This document shows positions 8,406 to 16,316 of a DNA stretch of 64,000 nucleotides, piece after piece. Both the position numbers and the translations under genes were made by a program. Position 1 is the stretch's first letter, and the number at the start of each line of letters is the position of its first letter. Origin of the DNA: Acidovorax soli (GTDB lineage Bacteria > Pseudomonadota > Gammaproteobacteria > Burkholderiales > Burkholderiaceae_C); NCBI RefSeq assembly GCF_014207955.1, contig NZ_JACHLK010000011.1, forward strand, positions 1 to 64,000, written 5' to 3'. A model generated the notes under the pieces. That model was not told the DNA's origin. It was given only the letters and a program-made list of their open reading frames with translations, and made no database searches.

Positions 8406-10007
8406 ATGCCCTCATTCCACACGGCCCTTGCGGCCTGCATGGCCTTGTGCCTGGCCCTGACCGGCTGCGGCGGCGGTTCGGACGCGCCCGCCGACCCCGG
8501 CCTGGCACGCACCAGCGAAGGCCTGGTGCGCGGCCAGGCCGCCGGTGAGCTTGTTTCGTTTCTCGGCATTCCCTACGCGGCCCAGCCTGTGGGCGCATTG
8601 CGCTGGGCACCCACGGCGGCCGCACCCGCCCGCACGGACACCTTGAAGGCCGAGCGCATGGGCCCCTCGTGCCCACAGAGCGGTCCGGGTGCGGACACGG
8701 CCACGGACGAGGCCTGCCTGTACCTCAACGTATGGAAGCCCGCAGGGGCCGCACCGGGCGCCAAACTGCCCGTGCTGGTCTTCATGCACGGTGGCGCCTT
8801 CGTGCTCGGCTCGGGTGCCCAGACCGACCTGCGCGAGATCAGCCGGCGCCAGGTGGTCACGGTGAGCTTCAACTACCGGCTGGGCGCTCTGGGCTACCTT
8901 GCCAACCCGGCGCTGCGCGCGGCGAACAAGGACGGCAGCATGGGCAACTTCGCGCTCATGGATGCCATCGCCGCACTCCAGTGGGTGCGCCGCAACATCG
9001 AGGCCTTTGGCGGCGACGCCGGCAACATCACGCTGTGGGGGCTGTCGGCCGGCGCGACGCAGACCTTCTCGCTGCTGCATTCCCCCAAGGCACGGGGCCT
9101 GTTCCACCGCGCCATGATGCAAAGCGGTGGCGGGGCGGAGTATTCCAACCTCAGCGCCGACGCGGCCACTGCGGTGGGCGATGCAGCCGTCAAGGCGCTG
9201 GGATGCGCGGGCGCGAGCGACCAGGTAGCCTGCCTGCGCGCCCTGCCCGTCGCGGCCATCCTGGCCGCACAGGGGGCGGGCAAGTGGCGGCCCACGGTGG
9301 ACGGCCAGGTACTGACCCAGGTTCCGCTGCGTGCCTTCGCCACAGGGGACTTCAACCGCGTGCCGGTGATGGTAGGCGGGGTGTACGACGAGGGCACGCT
9401 GTTCTCCGATCCCGGCATGAGCGCGGCGGTGTACCCGCTTGCGCTGCGCTCCCTGGTACCGCCGGGCTTCGACACGGCACAGATCGATGCAGCCTATGCC
9501 CTGTCGCGCTTTTCCTCGCCAGGCCAGGGCTTTGCCCGGGCCACGGGGGATGCGATGTACGCCTGCGGCAACAGCGTACAGCGCAGCACGCTGTCCGCCT
9601 GGGTGCCGGTGTTCGGCTGGGAGATGACCGATCCGGCGATGTCGTTCCCGGCACAGCCCAAGGCCTACTACTACGGCAGCTCGCATGGCATGGATGCCAT
9701 GTACTGGGCCGGTGGCGTGGACTTCCTGCCCAGCTACCCGTTTCTCGACGCGGCCGTGGCCGCCGAGGTCACGAGCCCGTCGGCGCTCGCGCAGCGCAAG
9801 GCCTTGAGCGAGCGCATGCTGGGCCACCTGGTCAACTTCATGCGCATGGGTGATCCCAATGGCGCACCCGGTTCTGCCGCCCCGGCCTGGCCACGCTTTG
9901 CCGGCGCCACCGAGCGCCACCTCATGCACTTCACGCTGCCGCAAAGCCGCGTGTCCAATGGCGAGTTCGAGGCGTCGCACCAGTGTGCACTGTGGCCCGT
10001 CATCTGA
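8406..10007 (+). CDS. type-B carboxylesterase, lipoprotein
   Basis: A 533-residue alpha/beta hydrolase of the carboxylesterase/para-nitrobenzyl esterase family. It has a lipobox (LALTGC, Cys21), the LGIPYAAQPVGALRW motif, the oxyanion HGGAF at 128-132 and the nucleophile Ser214 in GLSAG. The usual sequence is GESAG, so Glu-to-Leu is a variation at the elbow. Acylation at Cys21 would anchor it in the envelope. It is the last gene of the operon with the Bug protein and M20 peptidase and may release the transported substrate from an ester. Confidence 0.9.
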   Translation: MPSFHTALAACMALCLALTGCGGGSDAPADPGLARTSEGLVRGQAAGELVSFLGIPYAAQPVGALRWAPTAAAPARTDTLKAERMGPSCPQSGPGADTATDEACLYLNVWKPAGAAPGAKLPVLVFMHGGAFVLGSGAQTDLREISRRQVVTVSFNYRLGALGYLANPALRAANKDGSMGNFALMDAIAALQWVRRNIEAFGGDAGNITLWGLSAGATQTFSLLHSPKARGLFHRAMMQSGGGAEYSNLSADAATAVGDAAVKALGCAGASDQVACLRALPVAAILAAQGAGKWRPTVDGQVLTQVPLRAFATGDFNRVPVMVGGVYDEGTLFSDPGMSAAVYPLALRSLVPPGFDTAQIDAAYALSRFSSPGQGFARATGDAMYACGNSVQRSTLSAWVPVFGWEMTDPAMSFPAQPKAYYYGSSHGMDAMYWAGGVDFLPSYPFLDAAVAAEVTSPSALAQRKALSERMLGHLVNFMRMGDPNGAPGSAAPAWPRFAGATERHLMHFTLPQSRVSNGEFEASHQCALWPVI

Positions 10008-10497
10008 GCAGCCTCCATTGCAGGACCCGATGGCCTCATGTCCGGCGCGAAGCCATCGTGGACTGGAAGAACGAGCGCAAGCACGAAGCAAAGTGGCTCT
10101 CATGCGTGTTGCGCGCCGCCAACCAGGCTCGCAGTAGGTCGCGGCGAAACAGAATGTCCGGCTTGAAGGCTACTGCCAGCCGGGCAGCCGCATGGTGCGC
10201 ACAAGGCAGGTGGCGGCGGCGTGCGATGTCTCCAACACCATGGTACGGCCATCGCCGCCAACCAGGCTTCATCGGGCCTGGACATGTGGGTGCGGCACAC
10301 CTTCCGATACGGATTTGCATTTGATCGTATAGCGAGGCGAAAGCCGCTGACCGTGCTACAGCACGGCAAGGAAACCCAACTATCGCTTGCGGTTAAAGGC
10401 AAATCCGTATGAGCAGGGTTTGCCGGCGGGCCAGCCTGGCCGCAAGGAGTGGATGACGGCACAATAAGCCAGCACCAGCCGCATTCCCCCCCAACCC
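10008..10497. other. 490-bp gene-free region with nested inverted repeats
   Basis: No protein-coding gene is supported on either strand. A 12-bp perfect inverted repeat (ATACGGATTTGC at 10307-10318, GCAAATCCGTAT at 10399-10410) encloses an inner 7-bp palindrome (CCGTGCT/AGCACGG, 10351-10366). This could be a structured RNA or the relic of a small mobile element. Confidence 0.5.
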
Positions 10498-11049
10498 ATG
10501 GCCCGTACCCCAGCCCCATCCCTGGCAAGGCACCTGCTGCCTGCAACCGCCGTGCTCGTCCTGTGCGTCGGCATCGCCCATGCTGCCGACGTGCCCCCGG
10601 ACATCCTGGAACTGCGCACCCGCTGCGTCGCCGGCACGGCCGGCATCGACCTGGTGTTCGAGCTGCGCAACCGCAGCGAGCGCACGGTCTGGGTGTCGGC
10701 CGATACGGCGCCGTGGACGCCCTCTTCGCGCAGCCTGCGCATCACGGCAGAACGCCAGGGCGCGAATGCGCAGCGGCTCCAGGGGCCGGTTGTGGCAACG
10801 GCCCCTACCCCATCAGGTTCGGCCCGGGTACCGCCCTCGGGCCATGCCGATGGCATGGTGCCGCTATCGCGCCTCTTCCCTGAACTGGCGCAGGCCGCGC
10901 AGCAAGCGCCCGTGCGCATCCACTGGACCTGGCAGGGCCTGGTCAGCGATTCGGGCACGGCCGGGGCCTGGGGGGTGACGGGGCGGTTCGAGGGAGAGGC
11001 GACTGTGCAGGGTGGCGGGTGTTCGATGGTGAATGCCCGGCGGGTCTGA
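10498..11049 (+). CDS. exported protein of unknown function
   Basis: A 183-residue protein with a clear signal peptide (LLPATAVLVLCVGIAHA, cleavage after AHA). The mature part opens DVPPDILELRTRC and is rich in beta-strand-like segments (LVFELRNRSERTVWVSAD), like small immunoglobulin-type periplasmic domains. Two Cys residues near the ends could pair. No family is recognised. It stands alone and faces the leftward DUF4304/NADAR/macro genes. Confidence 0.65.
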   Translation: MARTPAPSLARHLLPATAVLVLCVGIAHAADVPPDILELRTRCVAGTAGIDLVFELRNRSERTVWVSADTAPWTPSSRSLRITAERQGANAQRLQGPVVATAPTPSGSARVPPSGHADGMVPLSRLFPELAQAAQQAPVRIHWTWQGLVSDSGTAGAWGVTGRFEGEATVQGGGCSMVNARRV

Positions 11050-11079
11050 CCGGCACACAGTTCCCCACTGCAGGGCAGT

Positions 11080-11535
11080 TCAGGCAGACGCCTCGATCAG
11101 CTCGCGGGCCCCGCGCAGCACCAGCCCCTGGCCCAGGCGTCCGGCGCGGTAGGCCGCGATGAGGGCCTGCTCGGTGCCCAGCGCCCGCAGCCCTGCGCCG
11201 ATCTCGGTGGCCAGCAGGTCCAGCAGCAGCGGGTAGGCCGCAGGCTGCCCTGGGTTGTCGAGCGCGCTGGCGGCCAGGATCAACTCCCGGTGCGCAGGGA
11301 ACAGCCTCTCCAGGCGAAAGTACATGTGGGTCTTTTCCACCCGCTCCACCGGCGCCGGGTCCAGCCGGTGCAGGCAAAAGCCGGCATTGATGAACCACTG
11401 GTCGCCAAAGCCTTTCTCTGCGTTGACCAGCACCGTCGCGCCCTCGCCCGGCGCATGCAGGGCATGGCGCTGCTTGGCAAAGCCTGCGCGCTGGAGGGCG
11501 CCGTAAACGCCGCGTTTGTATTCGGTGCCCGTCAT
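11080..11535 (-). CDS. DUF4304 domain protein
   Basis: A 151-residue protein resembling DUF4304 in the EYKRGVYGALQRAGFAKQRH opening and the FGDQWFINAGFCLHRLD segment. The ATG at 11535 overlaps the NADAR stop by 4 bp, so it is the third gene of the macro-NADAR-DUF4304 operon. DUF4304 has no proven activity; related domains occur as immunity or stress proteins. Its coupling suggests a part in the ADP-ribose-linked module. Confidence 0.7.
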   Translation of the reverse strand: MTGTEYKRGVYGALQRAGFAKQRHALHAPGEGATVLVNAEKGFGDQWFINAGFCLHRLDPAPVERVEKTHMYFRLERLFPAHRELILAASALDNPGQPAAYPLLLDLLATEIGAGLRALGTEQALIAAYRAGRLGQGLVLRGARELIEASA

Positions 11536-12113
11536 GGCCTGGCTTCGCGGATCACCTCCCGCACCCGCATCAGCGCAAAGCCCAACAGATTGCTGCCCTG
11601 CCACTGCGCCGGCTGCAAGGCGCGCGGGTCATCGCCGGCCAGGCCGATGCCCCAGACCCGGTCCACAGGGCTGGCCTCGACCAGTACGCGGTCGCCGGTG
11701 GTGCGCAGGAACTCGCCCATGGCGGGGTACTGCGTGAACTTGGCGACATTGCCTTCGACCACGGCATCGAAGCCGCGCGCCTCCCAGCGCGCATTGTCGA
11801 AACCCGCGACCTCGCGGCCGAGCTTCTTGGCGTGGGCGGGGGTGGGCGCGGAGAGGATCTTGTCCAGCGTGGCTTCATCGCCGAAGAGGCGGGCCTTCTC
11901 GGCCATCATGTAGTGTTCGGCGGTGGCGTAGTGGATGCCGTTCAGGATGAACGGCGCCTCGAACCATTGGCTGAAACAGGTCTTGCCGATGGCGCCGTCC
12001 TTGCGGGGCTGGTGGCCCCAGAAGAAGAGGTACTGCGGCTCCAGGCCCTGGGCGATCTGCGCGATGAGTTGTTGGGTGTGGTGTTCGGGTCGCATATTGT
12101 TTTCGTTCGTCAT
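11532..12113 (-). CDS. NADAR-family ADP-ribose N-glycosidase-like protein
   Basis: A 193-residue NADAR (YbiA-like) protein. Family signatures are FFWGHQPRKDG, CFSQWFEAPF, YATAEHYMMAEKARLFGD and, near the end, WQGSNLLGFALMRVRE. NADAR proteins cleave N-glycosidic bonds in ADP-ribose-type or riboflavin-pathway compounds, and some remove ADP-ribose from guanine in nucleic acid. Here it lies 15 bp after the macro-domain gene and overlaps DUF4304 by 4 bp. The start could instead be the ATG at 12095; both have weak ribosome sites, as expected for a coupled gene. Confidence 0.88.
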   Translation of the reverse strand: MTNENNMRPEHHTQQLIAQIAQGLEPQYLFFWGHQPRKDGAIGKTCFSQWFEAPFILNGIHYATAEHYMMAEKARLFGDEATLDKILSAPTPAHAKKLGREVAGFDNARWEARGFDAVVEGNVAKFTQYPAMGEFLRTTGDRVLVEASPVDRVWGIGLAGDDPRALQPAQWQGSNLLGFALMRVREVIREARP

Positions 12114-12128
12114 TCAAGTGGGAATCGG

Positions 12129-12632
12129 TCAGCGCAGCAAGGCCTCGTACAGCGCCAGGTCGCGTGCCGAGAAGCAGCAGAAGCTGATCTCCAGCGGTGC
12201 ATCGCCCGCGGCCTCACGGCAGGCCTCCACCGCGATCTGCGCGGCAGCCTGCGCGGGGTAGCCATAGGCCCCCGTGCTGATGCAGGGGAAGGCGATGGAC
12301 TGAACACCCTGCAACTGCTGCAGCGCGAGGGCGATGCAGGCGCGGTAGCAGGCGGCGAGCAACTCGGCCTCGTTGCGGTTACCGCCGTACCAGACGGGGC
12401 CCACGGTGTGGATCACGTACCTGGCAGGCAGGCGAAAGCCCGGCGTGGCCTTGGCCTGGCCGACCTTGCAGCCGTTGAGCGGGCGGCAGGCCTGCAGCAG
12501 CTCGGGGCCCGCCGCACGGTGGATGGCGCCGTCCACCCCGCCCCCGCCCAGCAGCGAGGTGTTGGCGGCGTTGACGATGGCGTCCACCGGCAGCCTGGTG
12601 ATGTCGCCTTGCAGGGCCTTGAACGTTGCCAT
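12129..12632 (-). CDS. macro-domain ADP-ribose hydrolase (YmdB/MacroD-like)
   Basis: A 167-residue stand-alone macro domain. The ADP-ribose-binding loops are canonical: [20 protein letters not shown] (catalytic Asn and Asp) and [13 protein letters not shown]. The family removes O-acetyl, protein-linked or 1''-phosphate groups from ADP-ribose. AAGGAGG lies 8 bases before the ATG at 12632, an excellent site. It leads the leftward operon and is driven by the shared promoter at 12657-12710, facing away from kptA. KptA makes an ADP-ribose cyclic phosphate, so this enzyme may handle that product or its hydrolysed form. Confidence 0.92.
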   Translation of the reverse strand: MATFKALQGDITRLPVDAIVNAANTSLLGGGGVDGAIHRAAGPELLQACRPLNGCKVGQAKATPGFRLPARYVIHTVGPVWYGGNRNEAELLAACYRACIALALQQLQGVQSIAFPCISTGAYGYPAQAAAQIAVEACREAAGDAPLEISFCCFSARDLALYEALLR

Positions 12633-12656
12633 GGCGGTAGCCTCCTTGAAAATTGC

Positions 12657-12710
12657 TTGACTTAGTTTATTCGTTGAACTTATGATAGTTTCACAACAGC
12701 ACTAAGTCAA
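12657..12710. promoter_or_regulatory. symmetric bidirectional promoter for the macro and kptA operons
   Basis: A perfect 10-bp inverted repeat, TTGACTTAGT (12657-12666) and ACTAAGTCAA (12701-12710), encloses the start region. On the plus strand TTGACT (12657) and TATGAT (12681-12686) are 18 bp apart and point to kptA. On the minus strand TTGACT (12710-12705) and TATCAT (12687-12682) are 17 bp apart and point to the macro gene. The two -10 boxes overlap by five bases. The arms hold both -35 boxes and could also be a repressor site. Confidence 0.75.
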
Positions 12711-12786
12711 CATCCCAGCTGTTGCAAACGGTGCATGCAAGGCACCGAGAGGATCACAACAACAACAAGAAGAAAGGAAAGCTTCC

Positions 12787-13365
12787 ATGAACAACAACAA
12801 CAACAACGAACAAAGCAAGCGCATCGTCTCCACCAGCAAGTTCCTGAGCCTGGTGCTGCGCCATGAACCCGGCCGAGCCGGCCTCACCCTGGGCGAAGGC
12901 GGCTGGGTTGCGGTGGCGGACCTGCTGGCCGGCTGCGAGCGCGCGGGCAAGCGCATCGGCCCTGCCCTGCTGCGCGAGGTGGTGGCCAGCAATGACAAGC
13001 AGCGCTTTGCCTTCAGCGACGATGGCCTGCGCATCCGCGCCAACCAGGGGCATTCGGTCGATGTGGACCTGGGCCTGGTGCCGCAAGTGCCGCCGGACCG
13101 GCTCTACCACGGCACGGCATCGCGTTTCCTGAAATCCATCCTCGCGCAAGGCCTGCTGCGCGGCAGCCGCCACCATGTGCATCTGACCGAGAAGCAGGAC
13201 GTTGCCGTGTCCGTCGGTACGCGCCATGGGGTGCCCGTGGTGCTGGTGGTGGATGCCCTGCGCATGCAGCGCGACGGGCATGCGTTCTACCGCTCGGACA
13301 ACGGGGTGTGGCTGACGGATCGGGTGGGCGTGGAATACCTCGCGCAGTTGGAGGGCAAGGCATGA
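12787..13365 (+). CDS. kptA: RNA 2'-phosphotransferase KptA/Tpt1
   Basis: A 192-residue enzyme that moves the 2'-phosphate of RNA onto NAD, releasing nicotinamide and ADP-ribose 1'',2''-cyclic phosphate. The Tpt1 core is intact: Arg25-His26 in FLSLVLRHEPG, GGWVAVADLL, Arg84 in IRANQGHS, LYHGTASRF, and the C-terminal VLVVDALRMQRDGHAFYRS with the last catalytic Arg. The N-terminus has six Asn codons in a row, preceded by CAA/AAG-rich leader sequence and AAAGGAAA before the ATG. It overlaps the DUF4291 gene by 4 bp. Confidence 0.95.
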   Translation: MNNNNNNEQSKRIVSTSKFLSLVLRHEPGRAGLTLGEGGWVAVADLLAGCERAGKRIGPALLREVVASNDKQRFAFSDDGLRIRANQGHSVDVDLGLVPQVPPDRLYHGTASRFLKSILAQGLLRGSRHHVHLTEKQDVAVSVGTRHGVPVVLVVDALRMQRDGHAFYRSDNGVWLTDRVGVEYLAQLEGKA

Positions 13366-13964
13366 AGCTGCCTACTGAGTTGCATAGTATTCAGGACGCC
13401 GGGTGGCCTGCCTCGGGCGAGCACATCCTGGCGCACTTCGACGATGAGAGCATCGTTGTCTACCAGGCGTACCGGCCTGAGACGGCACTGTATGCGCTAC
13501 AGCACGGCCACTTCGGTGGCCCGACCTACAGCTTCAACCGCATGAGCTGGATCAAACCCAATTTCCTGTGGATGATGTACCGCTGCGGCTGGGCGACCAA
13601 GCCCGGGCAGGAGATGGTGCTGGGCCTGCGCATCCGCCGCAGGTTTTTCGACCAGGCACTGGCCAGCGCAGTGGCATCGACCTGGCGACCCGCGCAGTAC
13701 CCCACCCGCGAGGAATGGAAGGCTGCGGTCGAAGCATCGGACGTGCGACTGCAATGGGACCCCGACCATGATCCGCTGGGGGCGCCCCTGGAACGCAGGG
13801 CCGTTCAGTTGGGCCTGCGCGGGTCGACGCTCAAGGCCTTTGCCACCGACGAGTTGCTCGAAGTGATCGACATGGCGCCCTTCGTGCATGCGCAGCGGCC
13901 GTTGGCGCTGGCGCGGAACGGCGGGATGCGCATGCCGGTGGAGCGGATCTATGGGCCGGCATGA
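13362..13964 (+). CDS. DUF4291 domain protein
   Basis: A 200-residue DUF4291 protein with the very conserved block IVVYQAYRPETALYAL, FGGPTYSFNRMSWIKPNFLW and MMYRCGWATKPGQE. The family has no established reaction; its Arg/Tyr/Trp-rich core suggests a nucleotide- or RNA-acting enzyme related to ADP-ribosyl chemistry, which is inference from context. The ATG at 13362 overlaps the kptA stop by 4 bp, so the two products are made together, probably in a fixed ratio. Confidence 0.88.
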   Translation: MKLPTELHSIQDAGWPASGEHILAHFDDESIVVYQAYRPETALYALQHGHFGGPTYSFNRMSWIKPNFLWMMYRCGWATKPGQEMVLGLRIRRRFFDQALASAVASTWRPAQYPTREEWKAAVEASDVRLQWDPDHDPLGAPLERRAVQLGLRGSTLKAFATDELLEVIDMAPFVHAQRPLALARNGGMRMPVERIYGPA

Positions 13965-14041
13965 GAACGCGCCGTGACCTCGTTCTCTTCCACACCGGCA
14001 ATCACGGCCACCCGATGCCTTGCCCAGAAGGTTTGGTCCTA

Positions 14042-16072
14042 CTAGCGGTACGTATCCACCGCCGACAGCCCATGGAATGACAGCCCCGTGCGCTCTTCAA
14101 TGGCGGCGATGGGGGTCTGCTGGTAGTTACCGAAGTCGATCTCCTCGGTGATCGGTCCATGCGCGCGGATCTCATCGGACTGGTCCAGGATGAAGCCCGC
14201 GGCCTGGAGCAGGCCGCCCTCGACCCAAGCCACGACCTTCCAGAAACTGGTGGGCACGCGCATGCCCTTGCGGCGCTGGGCCAGGGGAACGCCGGCCTTG
14301 AGTTCGTTGAAGAACTTGTCTTCCACATCGAAGATGGGGCCTGCGAAGTACGACACCTTGTGGCCCGCCTGCAGGTGCTCCGAGACCAGGTCTTCCAGGT
14401 CGCCCCACTCCACGTTGTTGAAGTTGCCGATCATGGGCGTGGCATTGGTGATGACGAAGGAGTGCTTGTCTGCCAGGTCCAGCTGGGCCTGGTCCTCGCC
14501 CTGCACGGCATCTTCACGCTTGAAGAGGTGGCCGCGCTGCATGGCGTTGCTGAAGATCGCATCGTCGGGCTGGTACTTGTCGTCCATGCGCGGGTCGAAG
14601 GTCCAGGCCGGCCGCTTGGGCATGGGCCCGTCCATCACGTTCTTCCACAGCAGCTGGCCGTCCACATTGGCCGCCGCGAAGATCGCGGTGCGGCGCCGGG
14701 CATGCATGAAGACGCTGTAGTTGCGGTACCTGAGTTCGCGCTCGTCGCTGTCGATCAGCGGCGCCGTGGCGCGGCCCACCTCATAGGACATTTGCGCCAG
14801 CGGCACCTCGAAGCCCTCCCCCAGGAAGTGGGGGTCGTAGCCTGCAGCGCCCGCGAAGAAGGCCTGCGGCCGGCGCACCAGCTTCTCCTCGGTGCTGCCC
14901 GATGCATCGGACAACGGCTGGGGAATTCCCAGCACCGCAGTGGGCATCTGCACCGGCCCGGTCAGCGGGTCCCGCGCCACGGCGCGGATGCGCGCAAGGA
15001 TCGCCTGCGCAGGCGCGGCGTCGACGCCCGGCGCGGCCGCCTTGTCCTTGAGCGAGGCAAAGATGCGGCTGACACGGGTGCCTTCGTTGGTCACATAGTC
15101 GATGGAGGCCCTGGAGTCACCCTGTCGCGCAGGTGTGCCATCCTTGCGCATGACCGTGGGCTTGCCGTCCACCACGGTGACTTTGGGCACCCCGCCACGG
15201 TGCAGGGCGACCACAAACCATTCGTCCGTGCAGACAGGGGAGCCCGACGAGCCGCGCAGGGTGTCCGAGCCGTAATAGAGCGAGTTCTGGTCGGCGCTGC
15301 CGGCGATGCGGTCCTTGGGTGGCTCCATGAAGTAGTTGTCGCGGATGGCGATCTTCTTGCCCTGGCCCAGCGGATGCTGCAGGATGTTGGCGGCCTGGCG
15401 CCGGTTGGGGTCGACCTTGCCGGTCTCTTCAAAGAGCCGCAGGTAGCCGAAGTCGGCCAGCGGCTCGCCCTGCCCGGTGGCTGGTGCCACGGCCACGAAG
15501 GCATAGTCCAGGTCCTGGTCTGCCACAAACAGCTCGTTCGGGTTCAGGTCGAACAGCTTGGGGGTGCGGGGCTTGCCGTCCAGCCCGTCTTCGTAGTCGA
15601 ACGACACGAAGGAGGCCACGGCGTAGTCCACCGACTTGAGCACATGCCAATTGGTCAACAGCAGCCCGGGCGCCACGAGGAAGCCCGTGGCATCGCCCTC
15701 CTCGTCGACCACGCCACGCACCGTGATCTTGCCGACCGCGCGCGCAGCCAGCAGGGCGATGTGCAGGTAGCGGATGGGGCGCAGGTCGTTGTCACCAAAA
15801 GCGATTTCCTGGCCGGCCACGTCGGCGGCCAGCAACGGGGGCAATTGCGCAGGCGGCGCATCGGGAACCGGGGGTTCCGCCAGCCGCGCCTTGAAGGCGG
15901 CATTGGCCAGCACACCCAGGCGATCGGACTTGGAGGTGAACTTGTGCGCATTGGTCACGCCCAGCTTCAGGCGCTCCTGTACGACCTGTTCGATGGGCGC
16001 CGCAATCTGCGCCTGCTGAAAGCTCTGGTACCGCTGCGCTGCTGCCTCGAGATCTGCGAGTTGGATGCCCAT
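14042..16072 (-). CDS. trypsin-like protease fused to a DNA/RNA non-specific endonuclease
   Basis: A 676-residue two-enzyme fusion. Residues 1-90 form a helical lead region. Residues about 110-340 are a trypsin-like domain with His143 (LLLTNWHVL), an Asp in DQDLDYAFV (187/189) and Ser276 (RGSSGSPV). Residues about 430-670 are a NUC endonuclease with His515 in the QRGHLFKRE block and the metal-binding Asn in the NFNNVEWGDLE strand. The usual DRGH is QRGH here. There is no signal peptide, so both act in the cytoplasm. Protease-nuclease fusions are known from conflict systems where cleavage or sensing unleashes the nuclease; this role is inferred. It is convergent with kptA-DUF4291. Confidence 0.88.
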   Translation of the reverse strand: MGIQLADLEAAAQRYQSFQQAQIAAPIEQVVQERLKLGVTNAHKFTSKSDRLGVLANAAFKARLAEPPVPDAPPAQLPPLLAADVAGQEIAFGDNDLRPIRYLHIALLAARAVGKITVRGVVDEEGDATGFLVAPGLLLTNWHVLKSVDYAVASFVSFDYEDGLDGKPRTPKLFDLNPNELFVADQDLDYAFVAVAPATGQGEPLADFGYLRLFEETGKVDPNRRQAANILQHPLGQGKKIAIRDNYFMEPPKDRIAGSADQNSLYYGSDTLRGSSGSPVCTDEWFVVALHRGGVPKVTVVDGKPTVMRKDGTPARQGDSRASIDYVTNEGTRVSRIFASLKDKAAAPGVDAAPAQAILARIRAVARDPLTGPVQMPTAVLGIPQPLSDASGSTEEKLVRRPQAFFAGAAGYDPHFLGEGFEVPLAQMSYEVGRATAPLIDSDERELRYRNYSVFMHARRRTAIFAAANVDGQLLWKNVMDGPMPKRPAWTFDPRMDDKYQPDDAIFSNAMQRGHLFKREDAVQGEDQAQLDLADKHSFVITNATPMIGNFNNVEWGDLEDLVSEHLQAGHKVSYFAGPIFDVEDKFFNELKAGVPLAQRRKGMRVPTSFWKVVAWVEGGLLQAAGFILDQSDEIRAHGPITEEIDFGNYQQTPIAAIEERTGLSFHGLSAVDTYR

Positions 16073-16316
16073 GCGACCCTCTCTTCTGACGTGGCGCTTT
16101 TTTAGCAGTTCTGTGTGACATTGCCATCACAAAATGGCAGGCGGGCCCGCCGCGTGACGCAATTCACACCCCCAAGGCCACAGGCAGGCCGGCATCCTTC
16201 ACCTGGATGATGCGCAGGGTCCGCAGGCTTTCTACATTCGCTCCCATTGCGACTGCTTGCGTCCTTGCGTGCACCCACCCTCCTCTCCGCCCACACCCCA
16301 GCCAACCGCCGATGGC

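Noticed and set aside
16114-16131. TGTGA...TCACA pair before the protease-nuclease gene, like a CRP site
   Set aside because: The half-sites are 8 bases apart rather than the 6 needed for CRP/FNR-type binding.
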